A DNA stretch of 6,204 bases from Thermoanaerobaculia bacterium (GCA_023700825.1 JAMPYE010000276.1:1-6204); one strand, 5' to 3'; shown: positions 1-5,602, numbered from the stretch's first letter. Numbers and translations are program-made. Notes: generated by a model not told the origin, from the sequence alone.

Positions 1-231
1 GATAGCCCGGGCCGCCAGTCACACCCGATCACGCGAAACGCCGCTTCCCGGTCGCCTAACTCGGCGCTTCGTCATCGATGCGATTTTTCGCCGGGAGCCC
101 TGTCTGCGCGGGAGCCGGTACGCCTTCAACAGCCTGACTCGCCTCTCGCGACAGGGCGCCACCACGGGGCAGGGGCCTTCGAGCCCGACTCCTTCATTCA
201 GCGCACATACGTGCGAACACAGGTGCCCGAC

Positions 232-1464
232 ATGCTTCTACGGAAACTCCGAATCTCGACCATCGCCATCGTCCTGTCAATCCTTACGATCCATGCGTCG
301 GCCGGGCCGCTCGAGCTGGAACGCACCACCCGGATCTCACCGAAGTTCCTCGAGGGAATCAGCGCGCTGTACCGCGACGCAACGCGAGAGGTCGTGGCGA
401 CCGGGGAGTTCACGCTTCCCGGGACGACGGGCTGCTCGGTCACCCCTCTCGCCTGCGGTACGGAACGCAGCGGACTCCTCGGCCCCGGCGACTGCATTCC
501 GGGCAGCGACGGGACCTACATGGACATCTGGACGTTCCAGGGCATCGTCGGACAGACGGTCACCATCACGATGCGCAGCGAGAGCTTCGACTCGTATCTC
601 TATCTCGCCAACCCTTCCGGGGGGATCGTCCTCGGCGACGACAACTCGGCAGGAGCGCTCGACGCACGCATCGAATTCACCCTCACCGAGACCGGTGAAT
701 GGGGAGTCGTTGCGAATCAGCTCTCCCCCGCCGGCGGTCCATATCAGCTTTCGCTCGAGTGCTCGGCCAGCATCAACTGCCCCGTTCAGATTCGTGGCAC
801 GACCTGTGGGGGCATCATCGCCGGCACAATCGACGCGACCGATTGCGTGCGCGAAGGCCTGCCGGTCGAGTTCTGGAGCATCACCGGGACGGCAGGGCAG
901 AACCTCGTCGTCACCGCCAACCGCACTTCAACGTCGGGAAGCGTCGGACTCGTGATCTCCGACGAAGCCGGGACGACTCTTGCGACTGATTCGCCGGACG
1001 ACACGACCTCCTCGCTCAGCGTGACGCTCCCCGCAACCGGCACCTGGGTGATCACCGTCGTCGGCACGGCTGCGCTCGAGTACAACATGACCATCGATTG
1101 CCAGAGCCTGTCGACGTGTTTCGGCACGACCGACAGTCTCTGCCTCAACGACAATCGCTTTCGCGTCACGGTCGTGGCCAGGGATCCGAGAACCGGGAGA
1201 AGCGCGTTCGGGCAAGCGGCTCCCTACAACGACATCAACGGCTTCTTCACGTTTCCCGGCCTGACGCAGGACGCGGCGAACCTCGAGGTCTTCGTGAAGG
1301 TGCTCGACGGCCGCACGAACAACGGCCACTTCTGGGTGTTCTACGGCGGACTGACCGATTTCGCATACACGCTCACCGTCTTCGAAACCAGCACCGGCCG
1401 GGTGAAGACCTACAACAAGCCCGGCCTCGAGTTCGTCGGGGGCGCTGACACCAGCGCGTTCTAG
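232..1464 (+). CDS. Secreted protein with two PPC-like modules and an Acidobacteriota-type C-terminal module
   Basis: Predicted exported protein of 410 residues with no recognisable catalytic domain. The ATG at 232 is preferred because it gives a textbook signal peptide: basic MLLRKLR, a hydrophobic stretch to about residue 20, and H-A-S-A before a likely signal peptidase I cut after residue 24. The frame also has a GTG at 211; neither start has a clear Shine-Dalgarno. Residues about 68-177 and 183-290 are two similar modules resembling bacterial pre-peptidase C-terminal (PPC) domains: each has a 'W-x-[FI]-x-G-x-x-G-Q' stretch, a central S/G-rich strand pair and a 'T-G-x-W-x-[VI]-x-V' stretch. 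Each carries four cysteines with near-identical spacing (68, 75, 88, 177 and 183, 192, 205, 290), suggesting disulfides in an oxidising compartment. Residues about 296-410 form a third module (C296, C304, then F-V-K-V-L-D-G and N-G-H-F-W-V-F). PPC domains usually accompany secreted enzymes, so a binding or structural role is inferred. Possibly co-transcribed with the small membrane gene 31 bases downstream. Confidence 0.85.
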   Translation: MLLRKLRISTIAIVLSILTIHASAGPLELERTTRISPKFLEGISALYRDATREVVATGEFTLPGTTGCSVTPLACGTERSGLLGPGDCIPGSDGTYMDIWTFQGIVGQTVTITMRSESFDSYLYLANPSGGIVLGDDNSAGALDARIEFTLTETGEWGVVANQLSPAGGPYQLSLECSASINCPVQIRGTTCGGIIAGTIDATDCVREGLPVEFWSITGTAGQNLVVTANRTSTSGSVGLVISDEAGTTLATDSPDDTTSSLSVTLPATGTWVITVVGTAALEYNMTIDCQSLSTCFGTTDSLCLNDNRFRVTVVARDPRTGRSAFGQAAPYNDINGFFTFPGLTQDAANLEVFVKVLDGRTNNGHFWVFYGGLTDFAYTLTVFETSTGRVKTYNKPGLEFVGGADTSAF

Positions 1465-1482
1465 CGCAAAACCACATTACAC

Positions 1483-1488
1483 AGGAGG
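1483..1488 (+). promoter_or_regulatory. Ribosome binding site of the small membrane protein
   Basis: AGGAGG, a full match to the anti-Shine-Dalgarno core, lies seven bases before the ATG at 1496. It is the main reason for accepting this short reading frame as a real gene. Confidence 0.8.
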
Positions 1489-1495
1489 ATTCATC

Positions 1496-1696
1496 ATGAA
1501 ATGGACTGGAATGTATCTGTTCGGGTACATCGTGCTCATCATCGGCGTGCTGGCCGCATTGTGGAAGCTGGAGATCCTCGCCAGCATCGGCCTTGCGTGG
1601 ACGGTGATCGGGGTCGTCATCCTGCTCGGCATCGGCATCATGATCGCGGTCGCGAGCAGCGGCACGAAACAGAACGTCGAGATCGATCGATCGTAA
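1496..1696 (+). CDS. Small two-helix membrane protein, unknown function
   Basis: A 66-residue protein that I do not recognise as a named family. Residues about 5-27 (Y-L-F-G-Y-I-V-L-I-I-G-V-L-A-A-L-W) and about 33-53 (G-L-A-W-T-V-I-G-V-V-I-L-L-G-I-G-I-M-I) are strongly hydrophobic and separated by a short K-L-E-I-L-A-S-I turn, so a hairpin of two transmembrane helices is predicted. The glycine-rich second helix could pack against another helix. The short tail from residue 54 is polar (S-S-G-T-K-Q-N-V-E-I-D-R-S). With the single Lys at the N-terminus and Lys/Arg in the tail, both ends may face the cytoplasm, which is inference only. A perfect AGGAGG and a start only 31 bases after the upstream stop support real, perhaps coupled, expression. 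Small membrane proteins of this kind are often stress-linked, but nothing here proves that. Confidence 0.75.
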   Translation: MKWTGMYLFGYIVLIIGVLAALWKLEILASIGLAWTVIGVVILLGIGIMIAVASSGTKQNVEIDRS

Positions 1697-1747
1697 TCTC
1701 ATACTTCGATCGGACCAGACGGGATCACTGCAGAATATCGACTCTCT

Positions 1748-1766
1748 CCGGCAGGATACGTGCCGG
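1748..1766 (+). terminator. Weak hairpin, possible terminator
   Basis: CCGGCA at 1748-1753 pairs perfectly with TGCCGG at 1761-1766 around a 7-base loop. Only TT and then mixed sequence follows, so it is at best a poor intrinsic terminator for the two upstream genes. It could equally be chance in GC-rich DNA. Confidence 0.25.
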
Positions 1767-1843
1767 TTGGATTCGTGCGACCGTCGCCGCTGCATCGAAT
1801 CGTGAGCAATCCTGCTTTCTGTGACTGTTTCCGTGACTACGAC

Positions 1844-1902
1844 TTGACCTCGAATCGCGATTCCGCCATCGTTTTGATCTTCATTCGAAGACGCAGTACC
1901 AA
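1844..1902 (+). promoter_or_regulatory. Candidate osmC promoter region with a 12-bp palindrome
   Basis: TTGACC (1844-1849) matches the -35 consensus at five of six positions, but no good -10 lies 16-18 bases on. A second option pairs TTGATC (1874-1879) with TACCAA (1897-1902) at 17 bases, also weak. GAATCGCGATTC (1852-1863) is a perfect palindrome placed where an operator would act on either promoter. osmC/ohr genes are often controlled by redox-sensing repressors, but I cannot match this palindrome to a known operator. Confidence 0.3.
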
Positions 1903-1916
1903 TTCATTCACTCCAT

Positions 1917-1922
1917 AGGAGG
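1917..1922 (+). promoter_or_regulatory. Ribosome binding site of osmC
   Basis: AGGAGG lies five bases before the ATG at 1928. It fixes this start, which also matches the usual N-terminus of the family. Confidence 0.8.
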
Positions 1923-1927
1923 CTTCA

Positions 1928-2356
1928 ATGCCTGTACGTCATTCACATGCGGTATGGAACGGAACGCTTAAGGACGGAAGTGGGACGATGCGCCTCGGCG
2001 GCGGAGCGTGGGAAGGCAAGTACTCCTTTCCCAGCCGCTTCGAGGACGGCACCGGGACGAATCCCGAAGAGCTGATCGCCGCCGCGCACGCCGGTTGCTT
2101 CTCGATGGCGCTCTCCGCCGGGCTCGGCAAAGGCGGCCACACTCCGACGCGCGTCTCGACGACCGCGAAGGTGCACCTCGGTCCGGTCGAAGGGGGCTTC
2201 GGCATTACGCAGATCGAACTCGAGACCGAAGCCGAGGTCCCGGGCATCGACGATGCGACGTTCCAGGAATTCGCCGAGAGCGCGAAGAAAGGCTGCCCCG
2301 TCTCGAAGGCGCTTGCCGCGACGCCCATCAGCCTGAGAGCAAAGCTCGTCGGCTGA
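1928..2356 (+). CDS. osmC: OsmC family peroxiredoxin (organic hydroperoxide reductase)
   Basis: Cytoplasmic thiol peroxidase of 142 residues that reduces organic hydroperoxides, and to a lesser extent peroxide, through a catalytic cysteine pair. The protein is close to E. coli OsmC in length and order of motifs. W10-N-G near the start is followed by R37-F-E in the active site, then G-T-N-P-E-E-L-I (residues 43-50) carrying the conserved Glu, A-A-H-A-G-C-F-S-M-A-L with peroxidatic C57, and K-K-G-C-P-V-S-K with resolving C123. V-P-G-I-D (residues 104-108) is also typical of the OsmC branch. These features favour OsmC over Ohr, although the two share a fold and chemistry. Homologues work as a dimer with the active sites at the interface. 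The gene appears monocistronic: a 231-base gap precedes it and a strong hairpin follows 16 bases after the stop. In known bacteria the gene is induced by osmotic or oxidative stress; induction here is not shown by the sequence. Confidence 0.96.
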   Translation: MPVRHSHAVWNGTLKDGSGTMRLGGGAWEGKYSFPSRFEDGTGTNPEELIAAAHAGCFSMALSAGLGKGGHTPTRVSTTAKVHLGPVEGGFGITQIELETEAEVPGIDDATFQEFAESAKKGCPVSKALAATPISLRAKLVG

Positions 2357-2372
2357 ACGGCTCGAACTCCAT

Positions 2373-2406
2373 GGCCTGGCCCCCGGCAGCGGGGGTCAGG
2401 CCGTTT
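2373..2406 (+). terminator. Rho-independent terminator after osmC
   Basis: A 13-bp stem (2373-2385 with 2390-2402) has one G-T wobble and a GCAG tetraloop, followed by GTTT. It sits between the convergent osmC and methyltransferase genes. The T-tract is short, but the stem is very stable. On the minus strand no T-run follows, so it is a weaker candidate there, although it could still block read-through from either side. Confidence 0.75.
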
Positions 2407-2429
2407 CACTCCCTCGCGAGCGGGCCTCT

Positions 2430-3788
2430 CTATGCCGGCCGTGTTCCGATCATCAGGCTCGCGGGCCCGGGAATCCGCACCGGGCGGGAGGCCGCGAGTC
2501 CGGCGTTCGTGATCCAGGACCGATACTCCTGCTCCGTGTAACTCCGCCCGTTCTCGGTGCCCACGAGCATGTTGACGGAGAAGACCGCTGCCAGACGCGG
2601 CGAGGTCCGCGTCTCGTCGAGGATGAAGTCTGCGATCACGAGCCTGCCGCCCGGCGCGAGGGCATCGCGGCAGCGCCGCACGAGCTGAATGTTTTCGTCG
2701 TCGCCCAGCATGTGGCAGATCGCGGAAACGAAAATGAGGTCATAGCCGGTGCCGAGCGGATCGGAGAGCATGTCGCCGGCACGCAGCTTGATGCGGTCCG
2801 AGAGCCTCGCGGCAAGGACGTGATCGTTCGCGATCGCGAGAACCGGCTCCAGATCGAGCACTTCGCATTCGAGCAGTTCGCTCGCCTGCGCGAACGCGAT
2901 CGAGTAAGCCCCCGAGCCGCCGCCGACATCCAGCATCCTCCTGACCCCGTCGGTTCCGACGGCGCGGACGACGTGCGGCGCGCGCTCTGTCGCGTTCCGG
3001 TGCATCGCGGCAACGAACGCGCGCGTCCATTTGTCGTCCGCCTTGCCGCGGGACTTCAACGGCTTCCCGATACGGACACAGTCCGTGAGCGTGTCCCAGC
3101 GCTGCCACAGCCCGACCTGATGCATCAGCCCCGCACGCGCATCGTTCTGTCCCCCCGCGGCGAGGTAGCGCCTCGAGACCGGCGTCGTGCGCCAGCGGCC
3201 GTCTCTCTTCGCGAGCAGGTCGAGTGCGACGAGCGCATCAAGGAGCAATCGCGTCGCGCGCACGTCGGTGCCGCAACGGGACGCAATCTCCTGCTCGGTA
3301 GCCCCGTCGCCGGCGGCCGTGAACAGGTCGAGCTCGATCGCGGTAAGGATGATCCGACTCTCCTGATAGCCGCGAATCGACTGCTCGAGCTCTTCCGGCA
3401 GCGCACCCGCCGCATCCTTCGCCCTCACCGAGGCGAGATAGCGATCGCGGTTGAGCCGGACCTCCGCGGCGAGAGCGTCGGCGTCGTGATTCACGAGTCG
3501 CTCGACCGGGACGCCCTTCCTGAAATGGCTGTCGACGATCTCCGCGACGTCGTCCGGAGTCACCCCCGAATACCAGACCCCGTCCGGGTAGACCACCAGG
3601 TTCGGCCCGCGCTCACAAAGCCCGAGCGAGCCGCACGTCGTCAGCTGAACTTCGTTCGTCATCCCCTTGCGGCCGATCTCGCCTCGAAGCGCGTCGATCA
3701 TCTTCAGAGATCCGCGTGCGGGGCACGACGGCACCCCCTCGGCTTTCTGCTGCTGGCAGGCGTACACGTGATAGCGGAACGGTTCCAT
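2430..3788 (-). CDS. [2Fe-2S] ferredoxin domain fused to SAM-dependent O-methyltransferase
   Basis: A 452-residue cytoplasmic fusion. Residues about 5-100 match the thioredoxin-fold [2Fe-2S] ferredoxins: Y-H-V-Y-A-C11, C22, T-C52-G-S-L-G-L-C58-E-R-G-P, then V-V-Y-P-D-G-V-W-Y and V-x-x-D-V-A-E-I-V. In the ferredoxins I can recall the last two ligands form C-x3-C. Here S54 occupies the usual third-cysteine place and C52 lies two residues earlier (C-x5-C). Residues about 130-210 look like the helical, winged-helix dimerisation part of the COMT-like O-methyltransferases. Residues about 270-450 are the Rossmann SAM domain: L-D-V-G-G-G-S-G (286-293), acidic D312, A-G-D-M-L (337-341), and D-L-I-F-V-S-A-I-C-H359-M-L, where H359 aligns with the catalytic base of plant COMT. 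The start is supported by GGAGG five bases upstream. Substrate unknown; the ferredoxin part could gate activity or deliver electrons, which is inference. It is co-directional with the serine hydrolase, 101 bases apart. Confidence 0.88.
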   Translation of the reverse strand: MEPFRYHVYACQQQKAEGVPSCPARGSLKMIDALRGEIGRKGMTNEVQLTTCGSLGLCERGPNLVVYPDGVWYSGVTPDDVAEIVDSHFRKGVPVERLVNHDADALAAEVRLNRDRYLASVRAKDAAGALPEELEQSIRGYQESRIILTAIELDLFTAAGDGATEQEIASRCGTDVRATRLLLDALVALDLLAKRDGRWRTTPVSRRYLAAGGQNDARAGLMHQVGLWQRWDTLTDCVRIGKPLKSRGKADDKWTRAFVAAMHRNATERAPHVVRAVGTDGVRRMLDVGGGSGAYSIAFAQASELLECEVLDLEPVLAIANDHVLAARLSDRIKLRAGDMLSDPLGTGYDLIFVSAICHMLGDDENIQLVRRCRDALAPGGRLVIADFILDETRTSPRLAAVFSVNMLVGTENGRSYTEQEYRSWITNAGLAASRPVRIPGPASLMIGTRPA

Positions 3789-3889
3789 CGGTGCCTCCGA
3801 CTCCCCAGCCTAATTCCCGGGTTCGACGCCCGCCGCGTCAGGAATCACGGGAATCGGTGACGTGCAGGCTGACGGCGTCCCCCGGGCGC
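3789..3889 (-). promoter_or_regulatory. Gap upstream of the methyltransferase gene, with inverted repeats and RBS
   Basis: This gap separates two minus-strand genes. GGAGG (plus-strand CCTCC at 3794-3798) lies five bases before the methyltransferase ATG. A perfect 7-bp inverted repeat, ATTCCCG at 3813-3819 and CGGGAAT at 3848-3854, has a 28-base spacer. A 7-bp stem with one wobble (3874-3880 with 3884-3890) overlaps the stop codon of the serine hydrolase but has no T-run after it. Whether the gap contains a promoter or only links an operon is undecided; no convincing -35/-10 pair was found. Confidence 0.35.
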
Positions 3890-5293
3890 CTACCACCAGC
3901 GTATCTGGGCGACCTTGCCGTTCTCCGTCAGCCGCACCGAAAGCCAGTAAGGAGAGCCACCCAGGGTGATCCTGTAGCGGAGGATGCGATCGCGCCCGGC
4001 CTGCTCGCTCCCGGAGTAGACGAACGATCCGAGCTTTCCGTGCGAGGCGATCCACTCGGCAAGCCCCGGGCCGGTCGTGGTCTTCATGAAGAGCTGCATC
4101 GGCGGCGTGAAATCGGCCGGATCCGGTCTGGCTTCCAGGTACCTCCGAACGATGCCCTCGAGTCGCGTCGACGTGGCGGGTTCGGGATCGTCACCCTTCT
4201 CGGGCCGGCGCAACGACGCGTCGGCAAGGCCAGCGATGTCGACCGCGAGCTGGTCGACGATGCGGTCGGTGTGATTCGTCAGCACGACGACGGTGATGCC
4301 GTCATCGATCCAGCGGTGAATCGCGGACGAAAATCCGGGCGTCCCCCCGCTGTGCAGCACGACGCGACGCCCGTTGTACGTGTCGACGAACCATCCGAAG
4401 CCGTAGTCGAACGGGGCCGGTGCTGCTCCCCGGATCGCAGCCGGCGTCCACATCAACTCTCTGGTCGATCGACGGAGAAGCGCATCCGAGCCGAGCGCAG
4501 CGTCCCACTTCGCAAGATCCTCGACGGTCGACAACATGCTCCCCGCCGAGAACGCGATCGCGGGGTAGAGTACCGGGCGGTTCTCGAAAGAGCCCTTCGT
4601 CCATCCGTAACCCAACGCCCGGTTGGCGACGACCGGACGCGGATCGGTGCTTCGCGTCGAGGTCATGCCGAGGGGCTTGAAGATTCGCGTCTCGAGGAAA
4701 CTCCAGTACGACTGCCCGCTCGCCTTTTCGATGATGACGCCGAGAAGGTAGTAGCCGGTGTTGTCGTACGCCCATGTCTCGCCCGGCTGAAACTCGAGCG
4801 GAAGCTCGAAGAACATCCGGAGCAACTCGTCACGGGCCGGCGTCGTCTCGAACGAGAGATTCGTGCGAAAGACGTCCATGTACCCGGGGACGCCCACGTG
4901 GTTCCGAATCCCCGACGTGTGCGTCAGGAGGTGACGGACGGTGACGTCCTTCCATGCGGGGGGAGTTGCCGGGAAGTACTTTGTCAGCGTGTCGTCGAGG
5001 CCGACCTTTCCCTCTTCGACCAGCAGCATGACTGCCGCCGCAGTGAACTGCTTCGTGTTCGAGCCAATTTCGTAGACGGTCGACTTCGTGGCTGGCGCGT
5101 TCAGCTCGAGGCTGGCACGGCCATATCCCTGCGCCTTGACGAGCTTTCCGTCGCGGACGACGGCAATCGATGCGCCCGGGATGTGCAGCTCGCGGATCCG
5201 CGATTCGACGTAGCGATCGATTTCGTCGCAGAAAAGCGGACGGGAGAAGAGGAGCGTGATCGCAACGATCGCTCCCCATGCGCAAAGCTTCAG
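3890..5293 (-). CDS. Exported serine hydrolase, class C beta-lactamase/PBP4* family
   Basis: A 467-residue penicillin-binding-type serine hydrolase (beta-lactamase fold, PF00144 type), likely periplasmic. Numbered from the proposed start, the three active-site motifs are present: S78-N-T-K81 (nucleophile and general base), Y176-D-N178, and H314-S-G-G as the KTG-like box. H-L-L-T-H-T-S-G-I (121-129) and P-L-G-M (207-210) are also typical. A C-terminal extension of about 95 residues from about 371 ends in a beta-rich segment (Y-R-I-T ... L-S-V-R-L-T-E-N-G-K), as in many esterase/peptidase-like members. The substrate cannot be told; D-amino peptides, esters or beta-lactams are all possible, and resistance should not be assumed. 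The start is unusual: CTG at 5293 with GGAGG five bases upstream gives the signal peptide MKLCAWGAIVAITLLF. The only other start in frame before the active-site serine is a GTG at 5413 without a ribosome binding site, which would bury the signal peptide behind 40 polar residues. Confidence 0.88.
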   Translation of the reverse strand: MKLCAWGAIVAITLLFSRPLFCDEIDRYVESRIRELHIPGASIAVVRDGKLVKAQGYGRASLELNAPATKSTVYEIGSNTKQFTAAAVMLLVEEGKVGLDDTLTKYFPATPPAWKDVTVRHLLTHTSGIRNHVGVPGYMDVFRTNLSFETTPARDELLRMFFELPLEFQPGETWAYDNTGYYLLGVIIEKASGQSYWSFLETRIFKPLGMTSTRSTDPRPVVANRALGYGWTKGSFENRPVLYPAIAFSAGSMLSTVEDLAKWDAALGSDALLRRSTRELMWTPAAIRGAAPAPFDYGFGWFVDTYNGRRVVLHSGGTPGFSSAIHRWIDDGITVVVLTNHTDRIVDQLAVDIAGLADASLRRPEKGDDPEPATSTRLEGIVRRYLEARPDPADFTPPMQLFMKTTTGPGLAEWIASHGKLGSFVYSGSEQAGRDRILRYRITLGGSPYWLSVRLTENGKVAQIRWW

Positions 5294-5298
5294 TGTGT

Positions 5299-5303
5299 CC
5301 TCC
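5299..5303 (-). promoter_or_regulatory. Ribosome binding site that decides the serine hydrolase start
   Basis: Plus-strand CCTCC reads GGAGG on the minus strand, five bases before the CTG codon at 5293-5291. No ATG, GTG or TTG in the gene's frame lies at a usable distance from it. The ATG at 5310 is upstream of it and in another frame. Confidence 0.6.
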
Positions 5304-5496
5304 GTTCCATCGCTCCCGAGCCGCGCCCGGGCAGGCCATGCAGGTGAAGGCGCCAGTTTAGTCCGGCGCGCCTCCGGTTGGGGCGCACAGTCACGAATCA
5401 GCGTCTTGCACACAAAGGAGTGATGCGCGAAGTCGCTCGGCTTCCCGGCTCGAGGATGCTCGTCGCTGCTCCGACTTCCCGCATCGACTTCGCCGT

Positions 5497-5547
5497 GTAG
5501 TTACTACGCACCCGGAGAAATCGCATCCGGGTAGTAAGTGCGCTTAC
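5497..5547. repeat. Cluster of three nested or adjacent palindromes
   Basis: GTAGT-T-ACTAC at 5497-5507 is a perfect palindrome with a central T. TCCGGGTAGTAA at 5526-5537 is the reverse complement of TTACTAC..CCGGA at 5501-5516, except that the left arm carries four extra bases (GCAC). GTAAGTGCGCTTAC at 5534-5547 is a palindrome with one T-G mismatch in its centre. The arms share the element GTAGTAA/TTACTAC. The arrangement suits operators for a dimeric regulator, or an RNA stem in the BON leader. Confidence 0.5.
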
Positions 5548-5569
5548 CAGCGGAAGGTGCGAGGTCTAG

Positions 5570-5587
5570 CTTGAAGGCAGGTTCAAG
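5570..5587 (+). repeat. Perfect 6-bp inverted repeat abutting the BON gene RBS
   Basis: CTTGAA (5570-5575) and TTCAAG (5582-5587) surround GGCAGG and end exactly where the AAAGGA ribosome binding site (5588-5593) begins. It could be an operator or an mRNA hairpin affecting translation. Chance is not excluded for six base pairs. Confidence 0.4.
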
Positions 5588-5602
5588 AAAGGACTCATAT
5601 CA

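Larger units (their letters stand above)
1697..1927. other. Non-coding gap upstream of osmC
   Basis: A gap of 231 bases without a credible gene. It holds a 6-bp hairpin at 1748-1766, two direct copies of GTGACT at 1821-1826 and 1833-1838, a TTGACC at 1844-1849, a perfect 12-bp palindrome at 1852-1863 and the osmC ribosome binding site at 1917-1922. It is visibly more AT-rich in its last ~80 bases than the flanking genes, as expected of a promoter region. Confidence 0.6.
5294..5602. other. Intergenic region between divergent genes, rich in inverted repeats
   Basis: A stretch of 309 bases between the serine hydrolase (leftward) and the BON lipoprotein (rightward) with no convincing gene. It must hold promoters for both unless distant ones are used. 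It contains a 9-bp inverted repeat with a 49-base spacer (5427-5435 with 5485-5493), the repeat cluster at 5497-5547 and the hairpin at 5570-5587. I could not identify a good sigma-70 promoter on either strand. Confidence 0.6.

Noticed and set aside
92..116. Direct repeat of CGGGAGCC at 92-99 and 109-116.
   Set aside because: Two short GC-rich copies only, with no third copy or promoter context; likely chance.
1..231. The frame of the first gene stays open to the left edge of the window, and a second frame is open too.
   Set aside because: High-GC DNA often lacks stops. The clear signal peptide beginning at the ATG at 232 would be buried by any extension, and the upstream translation is rich in Arg/Pro/Ser with no recognisable domain.
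1681..1693. GATCGATCGATCG, a short tandem palindromic run.
   Set aside because: It lies in the last codons of the small membrane protein (Ile-Asp-Arg-Ser) and is explained by coding sequence.
3769..3845. A tRNA-like T-arm, with GGTTCGA flanked by CCCGG and GCCCG near 3816-3833.
   Set aside because: The T-stem has a mismatch, and no matching acceptor, D-arm or anticodon arm can be folded upstream. The left part lies inside the methyltransferase coding sequence.
2712..3860. A 382-codon open frame on the plus strand, opposite the ferredoxin-methyltransferase.
   Set aside because: Antisense shadow with Arg-rich composition; the opposing strand has the cluster cysteines and SAM motifs in order.
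3716..5347. A 543-codon open frame on the plus strand, opposite the serine hydrolase.
   Set aside because: It has the Arg/Pro/Asp/Gly-rich composition of an antisense shadow, no domain, and no ribosome binding site. The opposing frame carries all active-site motifs of a known enzyme family.
5294..5413. Extension of the serine hydrolase to the GTG at 5413.
   Set aside because: No ribosome binding site before 5413, and the extra 40 residues are polar, Arg/Pro-rich and precede a normal signal peptide.
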